A stretch of 64,000 nt of DNA, taken from assembly GCA_922989275.2 (NCBI GenBank), contig OV277874.1, forward strand, positions 15,364,154 to 15,428,153, in the 5' to 3' direction. Positions within the stretch are counted from its first letter, which is position 1. Each line of letters opens with the position of its first letter. Below are positions 44,179-56,153 of this stretch, piece by piece. The notes below the pieces were generated by a model. That model saw only the letters and a program-made list of their open reading frames with translations, had not been told where the DNA came from and did not search any database. Origin of the DNA: Gari tellinella. Its lineage: Eukaryota > Mollusca > Bivalvia > Cardiida > Psammobiidae. The position numbers and the translations under genes are program-made.

Positions 44179-44428
44179 TACAGTGGAGAATCTGTTATTC
44201 TTTCCCGTTTAAACGCAAACGTACGCAAACGCAAAACACTAAAACGTAGAAAAGAACAACTTTTGGACAATTGTGATAACTCTTGTTTATCTTGGTGGCA
44301 AACAGTTTGGAGCCTGATCAGACGCCGGGTTACCCGGCGTCTGATCTGGCTCCAAACTGTTTGCACTGAAAATAATAGTTTTAGCGTAAACGCGTTTATT
44401 GGGAAAGAATAACAGATTCTCCACTGTA
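44179..44428 (-). mobile_element. MITE family A copy
   Basis: Intact 250-bp element after ATGACGTTATA. Confidence 0.93.
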
Positions 44429-44533
44429 TAGCTCTCAGGTCATTTTCAATGATGATCTTACGACATAATATTTTCATACAGTAGGGATGGGTACTATTCT
44501 TTCCCAGTAAATAATTATTCATGCCAGAACAAT

Positions 44534-44770
44534 TTAACCCATAACCTGTTTCTAGTTTTGAAGAAAGATGATCACTTAAAGCAGAATGAAAGTAAAGCAG
44601 AATGCGCCTTCGCATTCTGCTTTACTGTCATCCTGCTGTTAGCTATTATCTGCTAGGATATAGAAAACATTTATTTATGATACATATTTATGACCGAATA
44701 AAAGGATTTTACTTCATTGGAGGAATAAATAATATGTGTATGAATGCGTGTTTATGGGGGAATGGGTTAA
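44534..44770 (+). mobile_element. MITE family B copy
   Basis: TTAACCCATAACC to GGGGGAATGGGTTAA; core-2 tip shortened to GCGCCTTCGC. Confidence 0.85.
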
Positions 44771-44856
44771 CCATTGCAATCAATTAAGAGCCTGATGAAA
44801 CACCGAGTTTCATAGCATCTGACCAAGCTCTCAACTGTTTGTTACACATTCACAAG

Positions 44857-45226
44857 TACAGTGAAACCCCTCTAAACCGGAACCTCTAAATACCGGAATT
44901 CTCTCTAAACCGGACAAAACTTTGGTCCCGTTTTCAACCATTCCTTATTTGAACCTATTACACCATAAATATGCCTTTTTGATTTATTCATACACTGAAT
45001 ATTTTCATCATACATCAGAAATATTTTCTATATTCTAGCAGATGATAGCTTAAATGCAGATTGAAAGTAAAGCAGAATGCGCCTTAAGGCGCATTCTGCT
45101 GTACTTTCAACTTGCTTTAAGTGATCAGCTATTTTCCATATTAGAAACCCCTCTTAACCGGAAACCTCTCTAAACCGGCCATCTTTGTTGTCCCCACACA
45201 TGTCCGGTTTAGAGGGGCTTCACTGT
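44857..45226. mobile_element. Pogo-like MITE R containing core 2
   Basis: Ends CAGTGAAACCCCTCTAAACC and complement, a well-known style for pogo-type MITEs. The centre (45035-45122) is the same core-2 palindrome as in families B and E. Confidence 0.85.
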
Positions 45227-45477
45227 TTTTTCAAAAACCTGTATTTTTTATTACCATTTTGCAAATGTATTTTCTGTTGACGTCTAAGTTACAGTGAACA
45301 CATCATTTCTACAAATGCTGAATTGGTAGTGTTAAAAAAATAACGTATTCGTTAGGCGGAGTCTGATAAAGATCGGAACCTTTTGACACTCATTTCTATA
45401 TTTCTTAAGTCAAAATACCTTAAAATTCAATTTGAGAAAAATAAAAAAACGACAACTGTTTAAACCTGATGACGTCA

Positions 45478-46848
45478 TACAGTGGTAAATACGCTATTCC
45501 TACCCATTTACGCGTTTATCTATGCGTAAGAAACGCATAGTGAACGGTTAACGAACGCTTAATGAACGCTTAACGAACGGTTAAGGCCTAACGATTTGAA
45601 CGCGTTTAAACTCGTTAATAAACGGTTATACCCGAGATGCTGCGATTGGGGCGTCCGTTTTCCGTTTCACGCGGAGATTTCGGATCTTATCGATGATTGC
45701 CGTTTTAGAAAAATCCGAATGAAACGGGTTTATCAAAAACAAGAATCGATTTGTCACTGGAGCATTTTCGCGATAAAACTCATATTGTAATGCGATTTTT
45801 GAAAACATTTTCTGTAAATGAGACGCCTCTTATCAGGATCTAAACTGGTTTCGCTTATAGAATTTATATAAATATAGACAGTTTGGATCTCGATCATAAT
45901 GCTGAGTGACTCGGCGTTTCATCGAGATTATTTCTGTTTGATATGTATTAGAATAATTCCTTCCATGTTGATTTCTATTCAAACGGTTTGAATCCAGATC
46001 AAACGCCTGGCTGTATAGATCGGCATAGCATCAGGATCCAAACTGACAGCTTTGAATAAACCCAATGACTTTCATAATAGTTAACACTATCGATTTAGAT
46101 GTAGATGGGACGCCGCGTAGTTCGGTTCTTATGTTTTACAGCTAAGAATGAAGCATACGGTCTTGATTTCATTTTTACAGTTTGGCTCTAGATGAAATGC
46201 CGAGTTACGGGAGTCTCATCCATATTCAAACTATACAGATATCTTTTACTTTGATGAGAGAGTATAATAACTGACACATACTCGCATATAAGGTTTGGTT
46301 TATTTGGTTGATATTCCAATCAACCCCTATGGGGCATTAGGATACTTACTTTGATAAGCCGCAGTTTTATTACCCCCCTGTCCGGCTTGTGACGCAACAG
46401 TGTTAGCGGCTAGCCCTGCATGCCACATGTGGCATTTGGGAATTCCGCATGTTCATAGTAATAGTAATATACACAATTTACATAATCCTTTTTAAACCGT
46501 ATCCTTTATATGGGAAAATAAATGTATATTCATAAAACTCTCACAGGATAACCTTTCTTCTTAAAGAAAATGATTTCATAAAATTTTATAAGATTATATT
46601 TACTCCACATTAACGATATTTACTAAATTCTTACGTAGGATAAGAGCGGCCCGCAAGTCATACATGGATTACCTCCCTTTCTCCATGATTACTCCCCTTT
46701 CATCCGGGCTCTTTTAAACGCGTTTAAACGCGTTAAGAAACGCGTTAAGAAACGGGTAGTAAACGCGTTAAACGAAACGGGTAACGAACGCTTAACGAAC
46801 GCGTAAGAAACGCGTAAAGTGGGTAGGAATAGCGTATTTACCACTGTA
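45478..46848. mobile_element. 1.37-kb non-autonomous TA element with subterminal repeats
   Basis: Inverted ends CAGTGGTAAATACGCTATTC and its complement. Next to each end are short repeats of TTAACGAACG / AAACGCGTTAAG. The ends resemble family A, so it may be a longer relative. It lies inside a C2 element: the target TGACGTCATA is split and the C2 end GTGAAGGAGTTAAC resumes at 46851. No transposase frame was found. Confidence 0.85.
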
Positions 46849-47024
46849 GCTGTGAAGGAGTTAACAGTGAAAATTGTGGTCATAAAGCGGTCACTCGAAG
46901 TATCCAAAGACTGCTTTACAATACATTTGGACATGGTCATCTTTTATAATGGTCCGTAGACGTCAAGCTATTGAATAAGAGTAGATATAATTAATTAAGT
47001 ATAATATATATACATATTATGTGT

Positions 47025-47258
47025 TTAACCCATTTCCCAATAAATGCGCCTGTTTACGCCTCTAATGTATTTCTGCGCTGAAGAAAATAGTTTAAATTTA
47101 TAATTTCATGAATATGCATCATAATAAATAATATATTATATTCTTTATCCTAATGTAGCAGACGGAAGCTTAAAATATGTGCATTCTGCTTTTCTTTCAA
47201 GCTGCTCTACGTGGGTATGTGCTTTTGAAACTAGACACAGGCTATGGATGGGGGAATT
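47025..47258 (-). mobile_element. MITE family B, reverse, decayed
   Basis: TTAACCCATTTCCC start; core 2 shortened to ATGTGCATTCTGC. Confidence 0.65.
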
Positions 47259-47511
47259 ACATTTGTATCAAACAGGAAACGTCTTTAAACCGAATATTTT
47301 TTTCCATTCGGAAGCTGCATCTATTTACAGTGGTTGTACTGTAGTCCAGTATGTAAAGCAATCTTCAATAAAGCCGGAAGTCATTGAGTTCGAACCTTAG
47401 TTATGACGGTATCACTTGATAAAATGTTATCACATGAAACCAAATTTCTTGACACATCAGCTTCCATCTGCTAGGATAAGGAATACATTTGTTATAGTGC
47501 ATAGATCTATA

Positions 47512-47990
47512 AACCCTTTCTTGTAGCTTTTACCCATTCATCGCCATGTTATCGTCTGCTTTAATATTGTTGTCAGCAATATCGTTTCAAACTTAGATTT
47601 AGGGCAATATAACTAGATTGTATCCCTTCATCGCCATATTGTCGTCTGCTTTAATATTGTTGTCAGCAATATCGTTTTGAACTTAGATTTAAGGCAATAT
47701 AACTAGATTGTATCCCTTCATCGCCATATTGTCGTCTGCTTTAATATTGTTGTCAGCAATATCGTTTTGAACTTAGATTTAAGGCAATATAACTAGATTT
47801 TACCCCTTCATCGCCATATTGTCGTCTGCTTCAATATTGTTTTCTGCAATATCGTTTTGAACTTAGATCTACGACAGTATAACTGGGGTTACTTCAAAAC
47901 AAGTGACAAACAGTTTTGATTCTGATCAGACGCCGCTTCAGGATCACAACTGTTTGCAAATGCGCGTTATGACGTCATTGAGAGTGAATA
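47512..47990 (-). mobile_element. MITE family C with an internal 90-bp unit repeated four times
   Basis: Units begin at about 47531, 47621, 47711 and 47801 and each carry CCCTTCATCGCCATATTGTC and AACTTAGATTTAAGGC. The normal C right half with core 1 follows (47895-47990). Confidence 0.88.
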
Positions 47991-48039
47991 TGAACTGAGC
48001 CAATGTGAAACACGTCTCAGTTCCAACTAAGAGCGCCAA

Positions 48040-48140
48040 CTGGTGACATTAGACAAACAGTTTAGATCGTGATCAGTTTGGATCCAGATCAGACGCCGAG
48101 TTAATCGGCGTCTGATCTGGATCTAAACTGTTAGCAACAG
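48040..48140. repeat. Isolated core-1 hairpin
   Basis: GGATCCAGATCAGACGCCG and complement with tip AGTTAATC. No clear MITE ends around it. Confidence 0.65.
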
Positions 48141-48184
48141 TAATCACAATTTTGTCACTATCGTGCAGAAAGTTAATAAATTAA

Positions 48185-48411
48185 CAGGGCTGCCATAAGC
48201 CTAAGATTTCCAAATTTGCATTTTTCAAGTGCGATTTTACGAATCGTACCTTTGCCTAGTTTTGTTGACAGGCGACTACTTAAAGCAGGCTCTAAGTAAA
48301 GCAGAATGTGCCTTAGGGCGCATTCTCCTTTACTTTCAGCCTGCTTTAAGCTACCATGTACTGGAAAAAAATCCGAAGATTTAGGAAAAATCCGGAGAAA
48401 TGGCAGCCCTG
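48185..48411 (+). mobile_element. MITE family E copy
   Basis: CAGGGCTGCCATAAGCC to AATGGCAGCCCTG, 6-bp duplication AATTAA on both sides, core 2 inside. Confidence 0.92.
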
Positions 48412-49297
48412 AATTAATGAATGCACTGATGATTTGACTAATAATCATAATTATGTCATGGCGGTCAGTAAATGAAGGGATTATTGCCCGTAGGGACTAT
48501 AGTGCATTGTCCAGCCTGTCATGTTTATTAGTCGGGACCTGTTCGATAAACCATCGCACGACGAATAATATATTAACCTTTGTTTTGCCGAATTATTGCC
48601 CGTTTCAAAATGCCTCGCCTGCTAAATTACTTAAAAAATTATGTATTTTTTTTTACATTTTTATTATAAGTTAACACAGTACGATGGGAACACAGTTTGG
48701 TAACTCGGCGTCTGATCAGGATCCAAATTGTTTGCAAATGTTGCTAGGTGGCGTGTTGCATAATGGGGGTTAATATACAATCAAACTTTGGTAAAAACCT
48801 TATTGTAACCCTCGACTTAAGATTTATTCAATGTCAAATACGATTTCCTGTTTACAGCAGGATGAAAGCTAAGCATATAGCTCCTTTAAGAGCTTTCCGC
48901 TTTACCTTAATTTTGCTTTTAGCAGTCACGTGTCTTAAATATAGAAAGCAATCAACGTGTCATTGGTAATTACGATGGGATATACCTTTCTATATTTTAA
49001 CAGCGCCCCCTATGCAAATACATGTCTATGATACGTCAAAAACAATAGAGCAGTGTTCCTAATTGTTAATATATAGTACACATACATATGAGATACACGT
49101 GCCCGGTCATTAGTTATATTACTGACATAGTACATGGAGTTATTACACGTCTAACACGCTTTCTTCCATATCTATTAGTGCAAAAGTCACATGGATACAA
49201 CTGATAGAAAAAATATTACCGGTATATTGTATGTCCCCATTGTCTTACGGGCAAAGGCAAGTCTCCTATACCAAACTTATACAGTATTAACAAGACA
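48412..49297. other. Intergenic, hairpin remnants
   Basis: A half core 1 at 48690-48735 and a core-2-like palindrome at 48855-48925. Otherwise nothing recognised. Confidence 0.45.
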
Positions 49298-49425
49298 GGG
49301 CCCCGTTTCAAAAAACTTCTTACGACAAATGTCGTCGTAAGTCAAATCTTTAAAATACATTTAATTTCTGATTTCTCTATCTGATCATGTCTGGTGACAT
49401 CTCTTTGGAATCGTCTTGAAAAAAG
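49298..49425 (+). mobile_element. Left half of a D foldback element
   Basis: GGGCCCCGTTTCAAAAAACTT to the centre GGAATCGTCTTG, then lost. Confidence 0.75.
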
Positions 49426-49429
49426 TAAA

Positions 49430-50180
49430 AACTGCACGTAATAATACGGTTTTCATTATTGCACGTACCTTTATAAGTTATTTGTCAACAAAAGCTACTG
49501 ACACAGATGTGCATTTCGATGCTCTCAGTGAACTCGTGGTCTACAGAAATTGTTAGTTGCATTTGGTCCACGATAAAACATGAGCTAGATTTGACAGTTC
49601 ATGTTCAGACAAACGTATTTGCAAATGTGAAAATGAACATCTACATAAAGCATAAGCAATACCCCATCAAGAGACAACATTTATCATTTTTAATTTTGTA
49701 ATAAAGTAAGAATTTACTACTTTGCTAGTCGTAAATCATATATATCAAAAGTAAGTCACTACCCAGTAAAGGAATTTGTAACAAAAAGAGAGTCACTTAA
49801 TTAGTGTTTGTGTGTTTTGAAACATAGATCTATATTTTGACTCTAAAAGTATGACATATGGTCATTTATTGAAAATATATCAAAATATATTAATTATTAG
49901 TGAACAAAAGTAATGGTCATCATTGAACAAGGTATCATACATTTTGTTTATATTGGCAATATGTAATAAATTGTTTCAAAGCAGTCTGAAGTTGACTGAA
50001 ATACCTTCCTTTTACTTTATATCATATTATTTTGACACCAAAAGCATGAACGTTAATATGTAAGAAATGATTTTGCTTATACCAACTGGAAATGCCGACC
50101 TTTTTGAAAACAAACCGGGTAACTTTTTAAAATATTTACGTGGTTAACGGTCTTTTTGTTGAAACTAACCTACATACATG
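49430..50180. other. Unassigned AT-rich DNA
   Basis: One small palindrome (ACTGCACGTAATAATACGG). No gene or element seen. Confidence 0.5.
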
Positions 50181-50664
50181 TATATTAGAATGAATATAAC
50201 TGTTTAGAGTTCAATCTCTTTTTGTTCGATTTAATTTAAATTCATATATGTTACCTTAACCCTTTAACTATCAATGACGTCATAAGCGCATTTGTGACGT
50301 CATACAGTGGAGAAAACGTTATTCTTTCCCAATAAACGCGTTTACGCAAAAACTATTATTTCCAATACAAACAGTTTGGAGCCAGATCAGACGCCGGGTA
50401 ACCCGGCGTCTGATCAGGCTCCAAACTGTTTGCCACTCAACTTAATATCAATTGTTAGAATTGTTGAAAAGTTGTTATTTTCTACGTTTTAGTGTTTTGC
50501 GTTTGCGTACGTTTGCGTTTAAACGGGAAAGAATAACAGATTCTCCACTGTATATTAGAATGAATATAACTGTTTAGAGTTCAATCTCTTTTTGTTCGAT
50601 TTCATTTAAATTCATATATGTTACCTAAACCCTTTAACTATCAATGACGTCATAAGCGCATTTG
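50181..50664 (+). repeat. 114-bp direct repeat flanking a family A MITE
   Basis: Copies at 50181-50294 and 50551-50664 (offset 370 bp) share TATATTAGAATGAATATAAC through TGACGTCATAAGCGCATTTG. The second copy begins at the very end of the MITE. Confidence 0.88.
50303..50552 (+). mobile_element. MITE family A copy
   Basis: TA-flanked, inserted after TGACGTCATA. Left end AGAAAACGTTATTC, right end of the AGAATCTG type. Confidence 0.92.
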
Positions 50665-51156
50665 CAAACAATTTTGATCCTGACGCGGGGTCTGGTGCCC
50701 GTTTCATAAAACATCTTACGACAAAAAACGATCGTAAGTCTAATCTTAAAAATACATTTAATTTCTGATTTCTCTATCGAATCCCGTCTTGTGACGCCTT
50801 TTTGGAATCGTCTTTTCAAGACGATTCCAAAAAGATGTCACAAGACAGGATTAGATGGAGAAATAAATAATAATTTAGACTTTTATAATCTGACTTACGA
50901 CAACATTTGTCGTAAGAAGTTTTATGAAACGGGCCCCTGGTCAGGATAAAAACTATTTACTACTTGTTTTGAAATTACGTAAGTTATACTGCCGTAACTC
51001 GTTTCAAAGATAGAATCAAATTAGTATAACTTACGTAATTTTAAAACAAATGGCAAACAGTTTTGATCATGGTCAGACGCCGCGTCACGCGGTGTCTTGT
51101 CAGGATCAAAACGTTTTCAAATGCGCTTTATGACGTCACTGAGAGTGAAAGGGTTA
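50624..51156. mobile_element. MITE family C split by foldback D
   Basis: C starts AACCCTTTAACTATC and ends CACTGAGAGTGAAAGGGTTA. The D element 50695-50937 sits in the core-1 hairpin at GTCTGG^TCAGG. The C part has a second hairpin and an inverted repeat TTTTGAAATTACGTAAGTTA. Confidence 0.82.
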
Positions 51157-51240
51157 CAATAGAATTGTCCAAATATTACATGGGAAGAGTTCATTGCAAT
51201 GTCCCCAGCATAAATGGATTAAGATGAATCCATATTTTAA

Positions 51241-51441
51241 ACCCTTCACTGCCTTACCTCGAGTACAAAAGTTATTTGCAAACAGTTTGGATCCTGGTCA
51301 GATGCCGCGTGAACACACAGCGTCTATACAGGATACTCAATCTATTTCTTAAGTCAAACTACCTAAAACTTAAATGTGAGAAAATACAAGTAGATGGCAA
51401 TTATTTGAAATTGATGACGTCATGGAATGGAAGGGCTTAAA
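51241..51441. mobile_element. MITE family C2 copy
   Basis: CCCTTCACTGCCTTACC start, GATGACGTCATGGAATGG end. Confidence 0.7.
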
Positions 51442-51497
51442 ACTACGAGTCACATAGGGAGAGTTCACTACAATGTCTCAGCATAAATTAATTAATA

Positions 51498-51753
51498 TAC
51501 AGTAGAGAATATGTTATTCTTTCCCAATAAACGCGTTTACGCTAAAACTATTATTTCAATTGCAAACAGTTTGGAGCCAGATCAGACGCCGGGTGACCAG
51601 GCGTCTGACCAGGCTCCAAACTGTTAGTCACCAAGATAAACATGAATTATCAGAATTGTCCAAAAGTTGTATTTTTCTACGTTTTAGTGCTTTGCGTTTG
51701 CGTACGTTTGCGTTTAAACGGGAAAGAATACATGTAACAGATTTTCCACTGTA
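51498..51753 (+). mobile_element. MITE family A copy
   Basis: TACAGTAGAGAATATG start. The right end carries a 5-bp insertion (AATACATGTAACAG). Confidence 0.88.
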
Positions 51754-51834
51754 AATATACATTTTAAACATTTTCATCATGATTGTGCATTGCGTTTGCT
51801 TGGCTATTGTTTCACTGTCCAGTTTTATTGCCTG

Positions 51835-52144
51835 TTAAACCCCCTTCATCGCATAAATAACGTCTACATTTATAGTGTCACCTGCAATATTGATTTCAAG
51901 CTAGGTAGGATACTCTGACGGCACCTAGATCAATAACGATGTCAAACAATTTAGAACCTGATCAGACGGCGCGATGAGCGGCGTCTGATCAGGATCCAAA
52001 CTGTTTGACACTCATTTTGAAGTTTTGTCAGTCATATTGCCCGAAATCTAGCTTTGAATCGATTTTGCAGACAATAATATTGAAGCAGACGGCAATATTT
52101 AAGGGGATAAATCCTCACGAAAACTTGACCGTGAAGAGGTTAAA
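51835..52144 (+). mobile_element. MITE family C, diverged
   Basis: ACCCCCTTCATCGC start, core-1 hairpin GATCAGACGGCGCGATGAGC, GTGAAGAGGTTAAAG end. Confidence 0.7.
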
Positions 52145-52194
52145 GCAAGGTTAAATAAATGTTTTGCCCTGAACTCCCACGATATACAGTAGAA

Positions 52195-52428
52195 AAGACG
52201 TTTTTAGTTCCCCCTTAAATGCAAACGAAACGCAAATGCATGAAATGAAGAAAATAACATTTTTACAGGTTTCTTACGATTTATGTTAATCTGAGTGGCA
52301 AACAGTCTGAAACCTGATCAGGCGCCGGGTTAACTGGCGTCTGATCTGGCTCCAGACTGTTTGCTATGGATAATAATATTTTAAGCATAAACGCATTTAC
52401 TGAAAGAGAATAACGAATTCTCCATTGT
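52195..52428 (-). mobile_element. Family A MITE, diverged
   Basis: TACAGTAGAAAAGACG start, hairpin ACCTGATCAGGCGCCGGG, AATTCTCCATTG end. Confidence 0.75.
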
Positions 52429-52439
52429 TGATCAATGGG

Positions 52440-52905
52440 CTATTGTATTTCCCGATTATTTTTTATAACTGAATAGTTATAAAGGTTAATAGGTAATAGG
52501 GTAACATCGGATATATATTCGGACACTTTCCTACTTGAGATAAACATGATCCTCGTGCAGCACGAGACCGCTGCGCTAACATTACTGATATTTATTGTTG
52601 CCCAATAAACACATTTATATGCTAAAAACTATTATTTATATTGCAAACAGGTTGGAGCCAGATCAGACGTCGGGTAAACCGGCTCCAATCTGTTTGCCAC
52701 TCAGATTAAAAAGGCAGACATTTCTAAAAGTTGTAACTTTCTACAGTTTAGTGCATTTCTTTTGCATTTTACAGGTAACAGGAGAGAATAATGTATTCAC
52801 TACTGTACATCTGAAATCATCGACCACAATGATCATCCAATTTTCGGTTTTGGAATGTCCCAATCTAAAACTAACTCGGCCATGTCAGAAGAAAACACTA
52901 ATATC
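52440..52905 (+). mobile_element. Composite MITE N with A-like core, left end lost
   Basis: Shares GGGTAACATCGGATATATA, the CCTCGTGCAGCACGAG hairpin and the AACTCGGCCATGTCAGAAG end with copy 28364. The A-type element is at 52588-52807. Confidence 0.72.
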
Positions 52906-53072
52906 AATGAGAAAAGTCAGACTATTCTCTAGTTATTCAGTCTTTGTCTGTCAATACATTAGTAATAAAACCATCATTCACAAACTGTTTTTGTGTGGCG
53001 GCGATTTTTTTTACAACAGTCAAACTTATACTTTAGCTACGAAGTGGAGTCATGTTAATCAGACAGGCTAAC

Positions 53073-53325
53073 TCAACCCTTTCACTGCCAACATTTTCGT
53101 AAAAGTTTTACCCCTTCACCGTTTCATTGTCGTCTGCTTCAATTTTGTTTGTCTACAATGTCGTTTCAAAGTTAAAGAATAAGGCAGTATGACTAAAAAC
53201 AAATTCAAAACGAGTGTCAAACAGTTTGGATCCTGATCAGACGCCGCGTTACGCGGCGTCTGATCAGAATCCAAACTGTTTGCAAGCGACCTTTTTAAAA
53301 GCGTATTTGAGAGCGAAAGGGTTAA
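53073..53325 (-). mobile_element. MITE family C copy
   Basis: AACCCTTTCACTGCC to GAGCGAAAGGGTTAA with a perfect core-1 hairpin (tip CGCGTTACGCGG). Confidence 0.88.
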
Positions 53326-53389
53326 TGCAAGAAATAACAATACAGACAGCTCATAAAAGAGTAAACATAATTACGTTCGAATAGACCAA

Positions 53390-54150
53390 TTTGTGCCTAA
53401 CACCCCATAGAGGGACATAGGCAAACAGTTCAGACCCTGATCAGACGCCGCATCATGTGACGTCTGATCTGAGTCTACTCTGTTTGCTAACAGGAACTTC
53501 CACTGAAGATAAAACGAAAATAAAGATAAGAACTGGACACCTCTTATATGAATAAAGGGAATCATCAAATATATAAACATGGACTAAGTTTTTTCTTAGT
53601 TTACACATTCAACCCTAGCGATGATTATACTCGTCATTTACAAACATTGTACCTGCGAGGATTACACTTGTCCTATACAAACAGTGTTGACCCCGAATTG
53701 AGGGCTCCTTAAGGAGCCCTCTGTTCAGAGTCAACGCTGTTTCTCATTTAGAAATATATTTTTAAAATCAACTCTAAATAGTCAAAAATTGGACTATACT
53801 TATTTTGAAATTGGAATTGTCCATTAAAAGTTGAATGAGTTAATACAGGAAGTAACCCATTTGTACCCTTAAAAGGGACATATGCAAACAGTGCAGACTC
53901 TGATCAGACGCCGCATTGTGCGACGTCTGATCTGAGTTTACTCTGTTTGCTAACAATGAACTTCCTCTGAAGATTAAACGAAAATAAAAATTAGAACTAG
54001 ACACCCCTTATATGAAAACGGGAATCATCCAATATATAAGCATGGACGAGTTCACTCTGGGTATATGGGTTAACACATTCAACCCTAGCGACGAGTATAC
54101 TCGTCATTTACAAACATTGTACCTGCGAGGATTACACTTGTCCATTATCA
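53390..54150 (+). repeat. Tandem duplication of a K+G repeat block
   Basis: Two copies about 475 bp apart (53395-53690 and 53868-54150) share GACACCCCTTATATGAA, AATATATAAGCATGGAC and CTGCGAGGATTACACTTG. A short (ATCC)n run follows at 54160-54185. Confidence 0.8.
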
Positions 54151-54409
54151 ACATCTATCCATCCATTCACCCATCCATCCACCATCGTACAATCGAACGA
54201 TTGATCGATCTATCAATCCATCGATTCATTGATCTGTCTGTCAATAGTTTATTTCATCCATTCCTCTATATAGCCATGACATATTTACAGGCGTATCCAC
54301 TCAACATTCCGTCCACCAATCTGTGGTAAACCTGTTAAAATACCACTTTACTTCATAGCATTGTTGTAGGTTTGGAGACAGATGCCCACTATAATTAAAT
54401 TTACTTGCT

Positions 54410-54458
54410 TTAGCATAAACGCGTTTATTTGGAAAGGATGACGTCTTTACCTCTGTAA
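54410..54458 (-). mobile_element. Family A end fragment
   Basis: AGCATAAACGCGTTTATTTGG and GACGTCTTTACCTCTGTA; the remainder is missing. Confidence 0.6.
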
Positions 54459-54502
54459 ATAACTTCCCACTGATGGCCAAGTGTTGATCCGCCCCTGGTT
54501 TA

Positions 54503-55970
54503 ATCACATATGGTAATTAGTGTGTCATCGGCCACTGTCTTATACTTTGACCAACGTGTTAGTACAACTCTTCACTCCTAATGGCGTCGGTCAGAAAGTT
54601 TCGGATTTTGGAATCAACCATTTTGTTACAATTATGGATTTTATATGGTCAGTATTTGTTACATCTGTATTTGCCTTTCCTTTTTAATAGTTCCAAGTCT
54701 TCAGACTCTTCTCAAGGATACAGTGGAGAATCTGTTATTCTTTCCCAATAAACGCGTTTACGCTAAAACTATTATTTGCAGTACAAACAGTTTGGAGCCA
54801 GATCAGACGCCGGGTAACCCGGCGTCTGATCAGGCTCCAAACTGTTTGCCACCAAGATAAACAAGAATTATCATAATTGTCCAAAAATTGTTCTTTTCTA
54901 CGTTTTAGTGCTTTGCGTTTGCGTACGTTTGCGTTTAAACGGGAAAGAATAACAGATTATCCACTGTAACTTTCAAATTTAATATAACTATCCTATTCAA
55001 TATTTCATTCCATGCATGGTTCAAATAAATGCAATTTCAATCCTATTTGATATTATTTTCCTATTTAGTATAACTTTCAAATGTAATGTACTTTTCCTAA
55101 TTACAGTTTTTCCTATTTAATATAATCTCCTATTTAATGTAAGTTTTCCATTTAAACAAGTTTACCATACACATAATGCGTTAAAGAAACAAACAACCCC
55201 AAACACAACAACAGCAAAACAACAACAACCACAAAAACAGCATAAAACATGGAAAGTGTTTTCTAAATGTTTATCGGTAGAATTGCAAAACAATGGGAGA
55301 CTGATCGTTCTCTAAACTATTTGTCCTCTGATCTGGCTCCAAGCTGTTTGTGTTTAATCATCTACGGTAATTAGTGTGTCATCGGGCACTGTCTCATACT
55401 ATGACCAACGTGTTAGTACAACTCTTCACTCCTAATGGCGTCCGTCAGAAAGTTTCGGATTTTGGAATCAACCATTTTGTTACAATTATGGATTTTATAT
55501 GGTCAGTATTTTTACATCTGTATTTGCCTTTTTCATTAGTTCCAAGTCTCCAAACTCTTTCTCAACTACAATCACGAGAAAGGTCTGTAGACGTCGAAAT
55601 ATTAGAACAGAGCAATTTAATAATCTTATTCTATTATTTTATTGTAACTTTCTTAGTCAATGTACATAACTTTCATATTCAACGTAACTTTCCAATTTAA
55701 TGTAATTTTGCTATTCAATATTCCATTCAATGTATTTTTCAAATGAATGCAATTTAAGTCCTTAATAATATTATTTTCCTACTTAAAATAACTTTCCAAT
55801 TTTCATCTAACTTTTCGATTCAATATTTCATTCAATGTACGTTTCTATTTAATGTAATTTCAGTTTTATATGGTCGGTATTTTACACCTGTCTCTGCCTT
55901 TTGATTTGAGTTTCTCTTTTCTAACAGTTCATCCTCTTCAGGCCTTTATTAATTACAATCATGAGAAAGA
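54503..55970 (+). repeat. Segmental duplication, two and a half copies
   Basis: 54503-54718 and 55357-55565 share about 95 percent identity (GTGTGTCATCGGCCACTGTC, AAGTTTCGGATTTTGGAATC). Downstream TCCTATTTAATATAAC-type AT-rich repeats also recur, and a shorter third copy starts near 55862. Only the first copy carries an A MITE. Confidence 0.82.
54719..54968 (+). mobile_element. MITE family A copy
   Basis: Intact TA-flanked element, absent from the matching place in the second segmental copy. Confidence 0.92.
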
Positions 55971-56153
55971 CCGGAACTATTAGAGAAGAGCAATTCTATA
56001 ATTTTATACTATCTAAATTCCCCCTTCTAAAGAATATTTTAGTCTTCATATTTTGTTTCGTAAAAGCAAAACCAATCAAGAAAGAACAGCGAAAACATTG
56101 GATCAGTGTCCAGAGAAGATATTATTCTTTCCACATGTTTGTATAAAACCATT

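Noticed and set aside
45596..45808. Short frames inside the 1.37-kb element as a transposase remnant
   Set aside because: No DDE motif or helix-turn-helix visible; frames overlap repeated words.
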